Assembly: GCF_008704535.1 (NCBI RefSeq)
Contig: NZ_CP023701.1
Location: forward strand, 2,852,001-2,916,000
DNA: 64,000 nt
Origin: Streptomyces subrutilus
GTDB taxonomy: Bacteria; Actinomycetota; Actinomycetes; Streptomycetales; Streptomycetaceae
Direction of reading: 5' to 3'
Every line of letters begins with the position of its first letter. Positions within the stretch are counted from its first letter, which is position 1. The notes below the pieces were generated by a model. It was not told where the DNA came from. It saw nothing but the letters and a program-made list of their open reading frames with translations, and searched no databases. Made by a program: the position numbers and the translations under genes. This document shows positions 16,427 to 25,282 of the stretch, piece after piece.

Positions 16427-18535
16427 GTGAACGCGCCGAGAAGCAGGAAGCACAGACGCACCACCGCGGGCACACCCCTGCGGGCCGCACTGGCCCTGGC
16501 CGCCGCCCTCCTGGCGGCCGGCGGCTGGACCGTGGCCGGCGCCCCGCCCGCGCGGGCGGACGATCCCGTCGCCCTCGCGCGGCAGGGGCAGATCACCGAC
16601 CGGGTGGGCGCGCTGGGCGACCGCGGGGCGTCGGTCACGGCCGCGCTCGACCGGCTCTACGCCGACCGGCGGATCCAGCTCTTCGTGGCGTACGTGCGCG
16701 ACTTCTCCGGGCGCTCCGCGCAGAGCTGGGCCGACGCGACGGCGGAGAAGAACGGCCTCGGCCAGGACGACGTCCTGCTGGCCGTCGCGACCGGCGCCCG
16801 GCAGTACGCCTATTCGGCCGACGCGCAGTCCGGTTTCACCCCGGAGCAGCTGGCGTCCGTGGCCCGCACCGCCATCGAGCCGGCCCTGAGGCAGAACGAC
16901 TGGGCGGGCGCGGCGATCGGCGCGGCCGACGGCTACGACGCCGTCCTCGGCGGGCTGCCCGTCCCGGCGCCCTCGATCACCCCCGGCCCGGCCGATCCCG
17001 GCGGCGCGGCGGACGGCGGGGACGGGGCCGGGGACTACGTCCTCCCGGTGGTCGCGGTCGGCGCGGCCGGCGCCCTCGGGGCGTACGCGTACACCCGCCG
17101 CAGGCGCCGGGGCGGCGCCCCCGGGCGGGGCACGGCCGTCGGGCCGCGGTGGGGCGGCGGCGGCCCGGCGCCGCTCCCGCTGCCGGAACTGGACGCCAGG
17201 GCCAAGGCGCTGCTGGTGGAGACGGACGACGCGGTCCGCACCAGCACCGAGGAACTCGGCTTCGCCACCGCCCAGTTCGGCGACGAGGCGGTGGTGCCCT
17301 TCACGCAGGCCCTGGCGGACGCGAAGGCGGAGCTGACCCGCGCCTTCCGGCTGCGCCAGCAGGTGGACGACGCCTACCCGGAGGACGACGCGACCCGGCG
17401 CCGCATGCTGGAGGAGATCGTCGCCCGGTGCACCGGGGCCGGCCGGCGGCTGGACGCCGAGTCGGCCGGCTTCGACCGGCTGCGGGACCTGGAGAGGAAC
17501 GCCCCGCAGGCCCTCGCCGCGGTGGAGGAGCGCTTCCGGGCGCTGAACGGACGCACCACGACGGCCACCGCGACGCTGACGGCGCTGGCGGGCCGGTACG
17601 CGGACTCCGCGTCGGCCCCGGTCGCCGCCAACCCGGAGCAGGCCGAGGACCGGCTGGTGTTCGCGACGACCCACCTGGAGGAGGCGCGCGGCGCGGTCGG
17701 TGCGGGCGACAACGGCCGGGCGGCCGTGCACGTGCGGGCGGCCGAGGGGGCGGTGGACCAGGCCGCGACCCTGGTGGACGCGGTGGAGCGGCGGGCGCAG
17801 GAACTGGCGGAGGCGGCCGGGAAGCTGCCGGGGGCCCTGACCGAGACGGACACGGACCTCGCGGACGCCCGCGGGCTGCTGACGGGTACGGCCGAGGGCA
17901 CGTCGACGGCGGACCTGCGGGGCCGGATCGAGCGGGCGGCCGCGGTGCTGGCCGCCGTACGGCAGGAGGTGGCGGCGGGCCGCCACGACCCGATCGACTG
18001 CCTGCGCCGGGTGGAGGAGGCCGACGCGGCGCTGGACGAGGCGCTGGCCGGGACCCGCGAGCGGGAGTCGGGCCGGCAGCGGGCGGCGGCCCTGCTCGAC
18101 CAGGCGATGCTGTCGGCCCGCAGCGCGATCGGCGCGGCCACGGACTACGTCACCACCAGCCGCGGCGCGGTCGGCAGCGGGGCCCGCACCCGGCTGGCGG
18201 AGGCCGGCCGGCACCTGGAGCGGGCGGCGGCGCTGGCGGCGCCGGACCCGGCGGGCGCGCTGGCCGAGGCCCAGCGCGCGGACGGGCTGGCCCGGCAGGC
18301 GCAGCAGCTCGCGGAGCAGGACGTACGGGGCTACCGGGACCCGTACGGCGGGCGCGGCGCGGGCGGCGGCCGGGGCGGTGCGGTGCTCGGCGGGATCATC
18401 CTCGGCGAGATCCTGCGCGGCGGGGGCGGCGGCTTCGGGGGCGGGGGCGGCGGGGGCTTCGGGGGCGGCGGCGGCCCGGGCTCCTTCGGCGGCGGCGGGA
18501 CCCGCGGCCGGATGGGCGGCGGCGGCCGCTTCTGA
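16427..18535 (+). CDS. TPM-domain membrane protein with helical region and Gly-rich tail
   Basis: A 702-residue envelope protein. A signal sequence (residues 1-42, ending ARADDPV) is followed by a TPM domain (about 45-175; DRRIQLFVAYVRDFSG and GQDDVLLAVATGARQYAY are typical). A transmembrane helix near residue 205 is followed by Arg/Gly-rich cytoplasmic sequence. A long Ala-rich coiled-coil region spans about 250-640. The last 60 residues are a glycine-rich tail (GGGGGFGGGG type). The GTG start is chosen because the family signal peptide begins there. PspA follows 42 bases later; TPM domain proteins are often coupled to PspA in membrane-stress responses, which is the best guess at its role. 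TPM domains are also linked to phosphatase and photosystem-repair functions. Confidence 0.8.
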   Translation: MNAPRSRKHRRTTAGTPLRAALALAAALLAAGGWTVAGAPPARADDPVALARQGQITDRVGALGDRGASVTAALDRLYADRRIQLFVAYVRDFSGRSAQSWADATAEKNGLGQDDVLLAVATGARQYAYSADAQSGFTPEQLASVARTAIEPALRQNDWAGAAIGAADGYDAVLGGLPVPAPSITPGPADPGGAADGGDGAGDYVLPVVAVGAAGALGAYAYTRRRRRGGAPGRGTAVGPRWGGGGPAPLPLPELDARAKALLVETDDAVRTSTEELGFATAQFGDEAVVPFTQALADAKAELTRAFRLRQQVDDAYPEDDATRRRMLEEIVARCTGAGRRLDAESAGFDRLRDLERNAPQALAAVEERFRALNGRTTTATATLTALAGRYADSASAPVAANPEQAEDRLVFATTHLEEARGAVGAGDNGRAAVHVRAAEGAVDQAATLVDAVERRAQELAEAAGKLPGALTETDTDLADARGLLTGTAEGTSTADLRGRIERAAAVLAAVRQEVAAGRHDPIDCLRRVEEADAALDEALAGTRERESGRQRAAALLDQAMLSARSAIGAATDYVTTSRGAVGSGARTRLAEAGRHLERAAALAAPDPAGALAEAQRADGLARQAQQLAEQDVRGYRDPYGGRGAGGGRGGAVLGGIILGEILRGGGGGFGGGGGGGFGGGGGPGSFGGGGTRGRMGGGGRF

Positions 18536-18577
18536 ACGTACGGCGCGCACGGACTGACCCCTCACCAGGAGAGACCC

Positions 18578-19297
18578 ATGAGCAAGCAGACCATCCTCGG
18601 CCGCGTCACCCAGCTCGCGAAGGCCAACGTCAACGCCCTGCTGGACCAGGCCGAGGACCCGCAGAAGATGCTGGACCAGCTGATCCGCGACTACGGCAAC
18701 AACATCTCGGAGGCCGAGCAGGCGGTCGCGACGACCATCGGCAACCTGCGGATGCTGGAGGCGGACCACGCGGAGGACGTGTCGGCGGCCGGCGAGTGGG
18801 GCGGCAAGGCCCTCGCGGCGAGCCGGAAGGCGGACGAGCTGCGGGCGGCCGGTTCGGCGGCGGACGCGGACACCTTCGACAACCTCGCGAAGGTGGCGCT
18901 GGGCCGCCAGCTCCGGTCGGAGAAGGAGGCGCGGACCGCGGAGCCGACGATCGCCGCGCAGACGGACGTGGTCGACAAGCTCACGTCGGGCCTGGCCTCG
19001 ATGAAGGACAAGCTGACGGAGCTCCAGGCCAGGCGCGACGAGCTGGTGGCCCGGTCCAGGACCGCGCAGGCGCAGAACACGATGATGGACGCGGTGAAGG
19101 ACATCGACGTCATGGACCCGACGAGCGACCTGCACCGCTTCGAGGAGAAGGTGCGGCGCCAGGAGGCCATGGCACTGGGCAGGCAGGAGCTGGCGGCGTC
19201 CTCCCTGGACGCCCAGTTCGAGTCCCTGGACGACCTGGGCAGGACCTCGGAGGTCGAGGCCCGCCTGGCCGCCCTGAAGGCGGGCGGGACGGCCTGA
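18578..19297 (+). CDS. pspA: PspA/IM30 (Vipp1) family membrane-stress protein
   Basis: A 239-residue, almost entirely helical protein of the PspA/IM30 family, which forms large oligomers on the inner face of the membrane and keeps it sealed under stress. The start MSKQTILGRVTQLAKANVNA is the amphipathic membrane-binding helix, and QAEDPQKMLDQLIRDY is a family hallmark. A long coiled coil covers residues 25-220. AGGAG sits six bases before the ATG. It lies 42 bases after the TPM gene with no terminator between, suggesting one operon. Family assignment is secure. Confidence 0.93.
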   Translation: MSKQTILGRVTQLAKANVNALLDQAEDPQKMLDQLIRDYGNNISEAEQAVATTIGNLRMLEADHAEDVSAAGEWGGKALAASRKADELRAAGSAADADTFDNLAKVALGRQLRSEKEARTAEPTIAAQTDVVDKLTSGLASMKDKLTELQARRDELVARSRTAQAQNTMMDAVKDIDVMDPTSDLHRFEEKVRRQEAMALGRQELAASSLDAQFESLDDLGRTSEVEARLAALKAGGTA

Positions 19298-19346
19298 CGC
19301 CGGGCCGGGCGGCCGCTGCGGGGCGCGGCCCGCGGCTGCGCCCGGT

Positions 19347-21965
19347 TCAGCCGTACATGTCCAGCAGTTGCTCCGCCGAGAGCTCGGTCGCGCCCTCGGA
19401 CGCCGCGCCCGGCAGGGGCAGTTCGAACCACACGGTCTTGCCCCGGTGGGTGCGGCGGGTGCCCCAGCCGGCGGAGAGCAGGCCCACCAGCTGCAGGCCC
19501 CGCCCGCCCTCGTCGGTGTCGCGCGCCCGGCGCCGCCGGGGCTGGACCAGGTTTCCGTCCCAGACCTCGCACACGAGGGTGCGGTCGAGCAGCAGGCGCA
19601 GCCGGATCTCTCCTTCGCCGTACCGCAGGGCATTGGTGACCAGCTCGCTGACCAGCAGCTCCGTGGTGTCCAGCAGGCCTTCCAGGCCCCAGGCGGGCAG
19701 CTTGGCCCGGGCCAGTTCCCGGGCGCGACCCACCGAGCGGGCCTCGCGCGGCAGCTGCCAGTCCCCGACCGCGTCCAGGGGCAGGCCCTGGACCCGTGCC
19801 ATCAGCAGGGCGATGTCGTCCTCCCCGTGCCGGGTGTCCAGCGTGTTCAGCACGTGGTCGCAGACGTCCTCCAGCGGCCGCACCGGGTCGGCCAGCGCCT
19901 CGCGCAGGCCGCGCAGCCCCTCCTCCAGCGGGTGGTCGCGGGACTCCACCAGCCCGTCGGTGTACAGCGCCAGCAGCGCACCCTCGGGCAGGTCGACCTC
20001 GACCTCCTCGAAGGGCTCCCCGCCCACGCCCAGCGGCATCCCCGGCGGCACCTCCAGCAACAGGGCGGGGCGCGCCGCGCCCTCCTCGTCGGGCGGCTCG
20101 ACCAGCACGGGCGGCATGTGTCCGGCGTTGGCGATGGTGCAGCGCCGGGTGACCGGGTCGTAGACCGCGTAGACGCAGGTGGCCAGGTAGACCTCGGAGC
20201 GGTCGGCGTCGCGCGAGTGCAGGGCCGCCCGCGAGGCCTGCTGCGAGCCGCCGGGGGCGCCGAGCCCGCGGGCGACCTCGTCGAGGGCGGTGAGCACCTC
20301 GGCCGGTTCGAGGTCCAGCAGGGCCAGGGTGCGGACGGCGGTGCGCAGCTCGCCCATGGCGACGGCGGCCCGCAGCCCGCGGCCCATCACGTCGCCCACG
20401 ACCAGGGCGGTGCGGTGGCCGGGCAGTTCGATGACGTCGAACCAGTCCCCGCCGACCTCGGTCGCCGCATTGCCCGGCAGGTACCGGCAGGCGATGTCCA
20501 GGCCGGCGGCCTCCGGGTCGCCGGGGGGCAGCAGGCTGCGCTGGAGGATCAGGGCCCGCTCGTGCTCGCGCCGGTAGAGGCGCGCGTTGTCGATGCAGAC
20601 GGCGGCCCGGGCGGCGAGTTCCACGGCGACCGCCCGGTCGCGTTCGCCGAAGGGCTCGCTGCCCTTCGTACGGGAGAACTGGGCGAGCCCGACCACCGTG
20701 TCGTGGGCAACCATCGGCACGAGCAGCGTCGACTGGACCAGGTCCTCGGGTCCGCCGCCCTCGATCAGCCGCGTCCGCGCCGTCCGCAGGGCGAGGGCGC
20801 CCGGGGAGGCCGCCGGATAGCGGTGGATCTCCCCGACGGACACGGGTGCGCCGGGGCCGGAGAGCGGGGCGTCCGAGACCGCCGAGGCGAACGCCACCCG
20901 CCGCAGCGGCGCGGACGGGAGACGGGCGGTCCCCTGCCCGGGCAGCAGCGGCAGGCCGGGGCCCTGCGGCCGGGCGGGGCGGTCGTCGTCGCCGAGCAGC
21001 AGCCCCTGGTAGAGGTCGACGGCGGCCAGGTCGCAGAAGCCGGGGACGGTGACGTCGAGGAGTTCGCGGGCGGTGGTCTCCAGGTCGAGGGAGTTGCCGA
21101 TGCGGTGCCCGGCCTCGTTGAGGAGGGCCAGGTTGCGGCGGACCCCGGCGGCCTCGCGGGCGGCGAGGTGGCGGCGGGTGACGTCGATGCCGATGCCGGC
21201 GACCCCGATGGGCAGGCCGGTGCCCCCGTGCACCCGGTAGAGGTTGACGGACCAGTGGCGCTTCTCCCGGCTGCCGGGGGCGGCGCCGGTCATCCGCAGG
21301 TCGGTGACCGAGGTGCCGGTGTCCAGCACCCGGCGCAGCGCGTCGGTCATCCGGTCGGCCTCGTGGGCCGGCAGGTAGTCGTGGACGGTCCTGCCGCGGT
21401 GCTCGTCGGCGCCGCCGCCGAAGACGGTGGCGAAGCGGCGGTTGGCCCGCTGCACCGTGAGGTCCGTACCGAAGAGCAGGAACCCGAAGGGGGATTGGCC
21501 GAATATCGCCTGCGAGGCGGCCAGATCGGATTCGATCCGGCGCAGCGCGCGCACGTCGACGACGACGCACAGCGCGGCGCGCTCGGCCCCGACCGTCTGG
21601 GTGGGCATCACGTAGATCTCGGCCACGCCGTGCGCGCCGTCCCCGCCGGGGATGCGGAACGGGATCAGGCCCGTCCACTCCTTGCCGTCGAGGATCTCCG
21701 CGACCCGGCGGTGTGCGTCCGCACGCAGATCGGCCGGCATGAACGCGTCGACCGGATCGCGCCCCACGGCCTGGGAGGCCGTCAGCCCGAACAGCTCCTC
21801 GGCGCGCAGGCTCCACTGGTCGATGAGGCCGTCGGGCCCGATCGAGAAGGAGGCGACCTTTATGTAGTCATATATCGAGCCAGGCGGACTGCTGTGCCAC
21901 AGGGAGTCGTGCCACGTCTCCCGGGGCGCGCCGGACTCATGTGCCTGCGCAGGTATCTCGCTCAC
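19347..21965 (-). CDS. PAS/PAS/GAF sensor SpoIIE-type phosphatase with C-terminal ATPase (anti-sigma kinase) domain
   Basis: An 872-residue cytoplasmic signalling protein. In order: PAS (about 30-140), PAS (about 150-270, ending DVTRRHLAARE), GAF (about 290-470), a PP2C-like SpoIIE phosphatase (about 490-705) and a GHKL ATPase domain (about 730-860). Phosphatase metal ligands are visible in [31 protein letters not shown] and GEDDIALLMARV. The ATPase domain has ELLVSELVTNALRYG and GRGLQLVGLLSAGWG. Such proteins dephosphorylate anti-anti-sigma factors and can rephosphorylate or bind partners. The GTG at 21965 has GGAGGGG a short distance upstream. A free kinase-type gene lies just upstream on the same strand. 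The input signal and partners are unknown. Confidence 0.9.
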   Translation of the reverse strand: MSEIPAQAHESGAPRETWHDSLWHSSPPGSIYDYIKVASFSIGPDGLIDQWSLRAEELFGLTASQAVGRDPVDAFMPADLRADAHRRVAEILDGKEWTGLIPFRIPGGDGAHGVAEIYVMPTQTVGAERAALCVVVDVRALRRIESDLAASQAIFGQSPFGFLLFGTDLTVQRANRRFATVFGGGADEHRGRTVHDYLPAHEADRMTDALRRVLDTGTSVTDLRMTGAAPGSREKRHWSVNLYRVHGGTGLPIGVAGIGIDVTRRHLAAREAAGVRRNLALLNEAGHRIGNSLDLETTARELLDVTVPGFCDLAAVDLYQGLLLGDDDRPARPQGPGLPLLPGQGTARLPSAPLRRVAFASAVSDAPLSGPGAPVSVGEIHRYPAASPGALALRTARTRLIEGGGPEDLVQSTLLVPMVAHDTVVGLAQFSRTKGSEPFGERDRAVAVELAARAAVCIDNARLYRREHERALILQRSLLPPGDPEAAGLDIACRYLPGNAATEVGGDWFDVIELPGHRTALVVGDVMGRGLRAAVAMGELRTAVRTLALLDLEPAEVLTALDEVARGLGAPGGSQQASRAALHSRDADRSEVYLATCVYAVYDPVTRRCTIANAGHMPPVLVEPPDEEGAARPALLLEVPPGMPLGVGGEPFEEVEVDLPEGALLALYTDGLVESRDHPLEEGLRGLREALADPVRPLEDVCDHVLNTLDTRHGEDDIALLMARVQGLPLDAVGDWQLPREARSVGRARELARAKLPAWGLEGLLDTTELLVSELVTNALRYGEGEIRLRLLLDRTLVCEVWDGNLVQPRRRRARDTDEGGRGLQLVGLLSAGWGTRRTHRGKTVWFELPLPGAASEGATELSAEQLLDMYG

Positions 21966-22113
21966 GCGACCGTCCCCTCCAGCTCACGCAACCGGACCGG
22001 CCTTGACCGAAGTATTCAGCACCACGGCCCCTCACGGCACGGCGTTCACGATCACAAAAAGGTCCCGTTGCTTTTGAGCCACGTGGTGTGATCGTCGGTC
22101 ACCCTTCACCTTG

Positions 22114-22542
22114 TTACTCACCAGGAAGAGCCAACTCGAACCACACCGTCTTGCCCGACTTCCCGTGCCGGGTCCCCCAGCGCTGCGCCGAGACGGCGAC
22201 CAGGTGCAGTCCCCGACCGCCCTCGTCGTCCGGTGTGGCGACCCTCTCACGGGGCGGATCCGGAAGCGGATCGGAAACTTCCACGAGGAGCGCGGAGCCG
22301 CCGCCGGCGTCCTCGACGGCTGGATGACGCCGTTCCAGCCGGACCCCGATGGGGCCCGACGCGTACCGCAGGGAGTTGGTGACGAGCTCACTGACCAGCA
22401 GGACGGTCACGTCGCCCACGGCGTCCAGGCCCCAGGCGAGCAGGGTGCCGCGCACGGCGTGGCGGGCGGTGCGGACGGCGCCGGGCTCGGCGGGGAAGGC
22501 CCACTCGGCGCACTCGCCGTCTGTGTCGATCACGCCGATCAC
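22114..22542 (-). CDS. RsbW-like ATP-binding protein (anti-sigma factor kinase type)
   Basis: A roughly 142-residue GHKL ATPase of the Streptomyces RsbW-like type. The N-box is visible in VTVLLVSELVTNSLRYA, the G1 box in DDEGGRGLHLVAVSAQRWG, and the end [15 protein letters not shown] is shared with the two large SpoIIE fusions in this window. The start is uncertain. An in-frame reading frame extends to a GTG at 22668, but about a quarter of the extra 43 codons end in A or T and the region is AT-rich, so it is more likely promoter. GTGs at 22542 and 22533 are the better candidates, the latter with GGGA eight bases upstream. It may phosphorylate an anti-anti-sigma factor; no such partner is encoded nearby. 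Confidence 0.8.
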   Translation of the reverse strand: MIGVIDTDGECAEWAFPAEPGAVRTARHAVRGTLLAWGLDAVGDVTVLLVSELVTNSLRYASGPIGVRLERRHPAVEDAGGGSALLVEVSDPLPDPPRERVATPDDEGGRGLHLVAVSAQRWGTRHGKSGKTVWFELALPGE

Positions 22543-22811
22543 TTCCCGGGCCAGCAGCGACCCCAGTCCGGTTCGTCGGGGGGACGAAAGGGGGACGAGA
22601 TAGGGATTAATAGCGACATACCCGATATTCAGGGCGTCGTACCACTCGAATCCCACGCACCGGCGCACCGTGGCGCAGACGGCCTACAGCGTGCGCGTCA
22701 CGCGCCCCCGCCAGCGCCCCCGGCCCGGGCGGGCGGCGCCGCCGGATCCCACCCCGCGCTCGGCCCCGTCCGCCTCGGCGCTCGGCCACGTCCGCCTCGG
22801 CGCTCCGGTAC

Positions 22812-23207
22812 TCAGCCGATGCTCAGCCGGCGGCCGGCCTCGGCGACGGCCGGCCGGTCCTGGTCGAGCCAGTCCACCGAGTCCAGTTCCCCGGGCCCCA
22901 GCCAGCGCAGCTCGTCGTGGTCCTCCAGCGGGGCGGGCACGCCGGAGAGCAGCCGGGCGGTCCACACGTGCAGGACGAGGCCGGGCTTCAGGGGCCACTC
23001 CCCCGGGATGCGTTCGAGCGCCTCGGTCTCGACGCCGAGCTCCTCGCGCAGTTCGCGGACGAGGGCGTCGGGCACGGATTCACCCGGCTCGGTCTTCCCG
23101 CCGGGCAGCTCCCAGCGGCCGGCCAGCTCGGGCGGGGCACTGCGGCGGGCGGCCAGCAGGCGCCCCTCATGACAAAGGGCTCCGCCCACGACCACGCGTA
23201 CCGTCAT
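22812..23207 (-). CDS. NUDIX hydrolase, MutT/8-oxo-dGTP diphosphatase-like
   Basis: A 131-residue pyrophosphohydrolase. The NUDIX box is complete: GKTEPGESVPDALVRELREE followed by LGV (residues 38-60), with the ELPGG approach that is typical of MutT. The sequence after it (PLKPGLVLHVWTARL and DHDELRWLGPGELD) fits the dNTP-cleaning branch that hydrolyses oxidised nucleotides to monophosphates. Start ATG at 23207. It is flanked on both sides by small gaps and shares its orientation with the SPOR gene upstream. Whether it truly acts on 8-oxo-dGTP is inference from family resemblance. Confidence 0.88.
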   Translation of the reverse strand: MTVRVVVGGALCHEGRLLAARRSAPPELAGRWELPGGKTEPGESVPDALVRELREELGVETEALERIPGEWPLKPGLVLHVWTARLLSGVPAPLEDHDELRWLGPGELDSVDWLDQDRPAVAEAGRRLSIG

Positions 23208-23250
23208 GGGGCGGAGCCTATGCCGGCGTCGCGGCCTGCCGCGACGCCGC

Positions 23251-23436
23251 TCAGTTCATCGTGGCGGTCTGACCGATCCGCTCGACCCAGTAGATCTGCT
23301 TGTGCCCCCGGTCGTCGAGACTGTCGGCGACCTTCTGGGCCTCGGCCCGGGTGGGATACCGGCCCACCCGGTAGCGGTTGCCGTTGTCGTCCTGCCGTAT
23401 GACCAGCCACGGGAGCAGGGCACCGCTGTCGTTCAT
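23251..23436 (-). CDS. Small SPOR domain-like protein
   Basis: A 61-residue protein that consists almost entirely of a SPOR-like fold: WLVIRQDDNGNRYRVGRYPT then RAEAQKVADSLDDRGHKQIYW. SPOR domains usually bind denuded peptidoglycan at division sites, but this one has no signal peptide or membrane segment, so in the cell it would be cytoplasmic and its function is open. The ATG at 23436 follows GGAGGGTG at a good distance. Many Streptomyces genomes are known to me to encode such free-standing short SPOR proteins. It lies 43 bases before the NUDIX gene in the same direction and may be co-transcribed. Confidence 0.8.
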   Translation of the reverse strand: MNDSGALLPWLVIRQDDNGNRYRVGRYPTRAEAQKVADSLDDRGHKQIYWVERIGQTATMN

Positions 23437-23596
23437 CGCGTTTCACCCTCCGCCGACGCACCCGCCCGGGAAACCGCATTGCGCATATGCCCGAGCTTAC
23501 GCCCGACCTTCACTCAGCGGATACGGTTTTTCACGAAGAGGTACCTCACAGGCGTATGCATCCGGCCATGCGTACGAACGCGCCGTGCGCGCCGGC

Positions 23597-25282
23597 TCAA
23601 ACGGCGCGCACGGAGGGCATCGGGAGAACGACCGCACCCTTGTGCGCCCCCTTGCGGCAGGCGTCCCCGCAGGTCGCGTCGAGGGAGCAGCAGAGCGAGC
23701 AGATCGGTCCGGACTGGACGGGACAGTCGGCGATGTCGGGCAGTTCGTACGCCGTTGCGCAGACCGAGCAGACGTGTGTGGCGGTGGTGTCCGCGACGGC
23801 GGCGCCGGGTCCGTTCACCTCGTTCGGCCGGGCCAGGTAGTACTTCCCCCTGGTCACCCAGGCGATCAACGGGCACAGCAACAGGGCCAGTCCGGCCGCG
23901 ATGAAGGTGGAGAAGGCCTCCGCGTAGGTTCCGAAGAGCCCGGAGAAGGCGAGGATCGAGACGGTGGAGGCGATCACCATCGCGCCGAAACCCGCCGGGT
24001 TGACGGCGTGGAGGTAGGCGCGCTTGAACTCGATGTACGGCGGACTGAGTCCGAGCCGCTTGTTGATCACGAGGTCGGCGGCGACCGCGGCGATCCAGGC
24101 GATGCCGACGTTGGAGTAGAAGCCGAGCAGCGTGCCGAGCATGGCGAACATGTTCAGCTCCATCAGCGTCAGCGCGATGGCGAGGTTGAGGAAGATGTAC
24201 CAGACCCGCCCGGGGTGCCGGTGGGTGAGGCGGGAGAAGAAGTTCGACCAGGACAGCGAGCCGCTGTACGCGTTGGTGACGTTGATCTTGACCTGCGAGA
24301 CGATCACGAAGAGCGCGGCGGCGGGCAGCGCGAGACCGCCGAGCCACGGCCGCAGGGCCTCGATCTGCGGGGCGATCGGCTCCAGGGCGTGGGTGGTGCC
24401 CACCGCCTCCAGGGCCACGAACGCGAGGAAGGCGCCGCCGAGCTGCTTGGCCGCGCCGATGACCACCCAGCCGGGACCGGCCGCGAGCACGGCCAGGTTC
24501 CACCTCCGGCTGTTGGCCGGGGTCCTGGCGGGCATGAACCGCAGGTAGTCGGCCTGCTCGCCGATCTGCGCGATGAGCGAGAGGGCGATGCCCGTACCGA
24601 AGCCGAAGCCGATCCACGAGAAGCCGGAGCCGGCCCCCTCGGTGCCGCCGAACGAGGCGAACGCACCCCAGGACCCGGGCGCCTCGAAGGCCAGCACCAG
24701 GAAGGGCAGCACCAGCCCGATCAGCCACACGGGCTGGGTCCAGGCCTGCACCTTGGCCAGCGCCCCCATGCCCCGGAAGACGACGGGGATCACGATGAGG
24801 GTGGTGACCAGGTAGCCGATCTCGACCGGCAGGCCGAAGGCCTGGTGCATGGCCTGGGCCATGATCGAGCCTTCGAGGGCGAAGAAGATGAAGGTGAAGG
24901 ACGCGTAGATCAGCGAGGTCAGCGTCGAGCCGAAGTAGCCGAAGCCGGCTCCCCGGGTGACCAGGTCCATGTCCAGGCCGTACGTGGCGCACGCGCGGGC
25001 GATGGGGATGCCGGTCAGGAAGATGATCACGGCGGCGGCGAGGATCGCGGCCGCGCCGCTGGTGAACCCGTAGGCGAAGACGATGGAGGCGCCGATGGCG
25101 AAGTCGGCGAGGTAGGCGATCCCGCCGAGGGCGGTGCCGGCGACGGTGCCGGGGCTCCAGCGGCGGAAGGAGTGGGGTGCGTAGCGCAGCGAGTAGTCCT
25201 CGCGGCTCTCGTCGGCGGCGAGCTCGGCGTAGCGGCGGGGTTCCGCCGGGGACGCGGGTGCGGTGGTGGCGGTGTCGGTCAT
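23597..25282 (-). CDS. NCS1-family purine-cytosine permease-like transporter with C-terminal Cys-rich tail
   Basis: A 561-residue membrane protein of the nucleobase:cation symporter-1 family. About 12 helices run between residues 45 and 500. Family signs include the start of helix 1 (FRRWSPGTVAGTALGGIAYL), NVTNAYSGSLSWSNFF and a large Gly-rich loop. The last 60 residues are soluble and carry about ten cysteines in CSVCATAYELPDIADC and CSLCCSLDATCGDAC, resembling a zinc-ribbon or rubredoxin-like knuckle. That is not a normal part of NCS1 permeases. The start ATG at 25282 lacks a clear binding site; a GTG at 25321 is an alternative. A GntR regulator gene lies upstream on the same strand. The substrate may be a nucleobase or a related ring compound. 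Confidence 0.85.
   Translation of the reverse strand: MTDTATTAPASPAEPRRYAELAADESREDYSLRYAPHSFRRWSPGTVAGTALGGIAYLADFAIGASIVFAYGFTSGAAAILAAAVIIFLTGIPIARACATYGLDMDLVTRGAGFGYFGSTLTSLIYASFTFIFFALEGSIMAQAMHQAFGLPVEIGYLVTTLIVIPVVFRGMGALAKVQAWTQPVWLIGLVLPFLVLAFEAPGSWGAFASFGGTEGAGSGFSWIGFGFGTGIALSLIAQIGEQADYLRFMPARTPANSRRWNLAVLAAGPGWVVIGAAKQLGGAFLAFVALEAVGTTHALEPIAPQIEALRPWLGGLALPAAALFVIVSQVKINVTNAYSGSLSWSNFFSRLTHRHPGRVWYIFLNLAIALTLMELNMFAMLGTLLGFYSNVGIAWIAAVAADLVINKRLGLSPPYIEFKRAYLHAVNPAGFGAMVIASTVSILAFSGLFGTYAEAFSTFIAAGLALLLCPLIAWVTRGKYYLARPNEVNGPGAAVADTTATHVCSVCATAYELPDIADCPVQSGPICSLCCSLDATCGDACRKGAHKGAVVLPMPSVRAV

Noticed and set aside
14849..19633. A 1594-residue open reading frame on the minus strand opposite sdhA, sdhB, TPM and pspA
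   Set aside because: It mirrors four well-supported genes on the plus strand; long antisense frames are normal at this GC content and it has no family resemblance.
22767..22805. A 17-bp direct repeat (CGTCCGCCTCGGCGCTC) between the RsbW-like and NUDIX genes
   Set aside because: Two copies 22 bases apart in intergenic DNA; likely simple slippage without any further structure.
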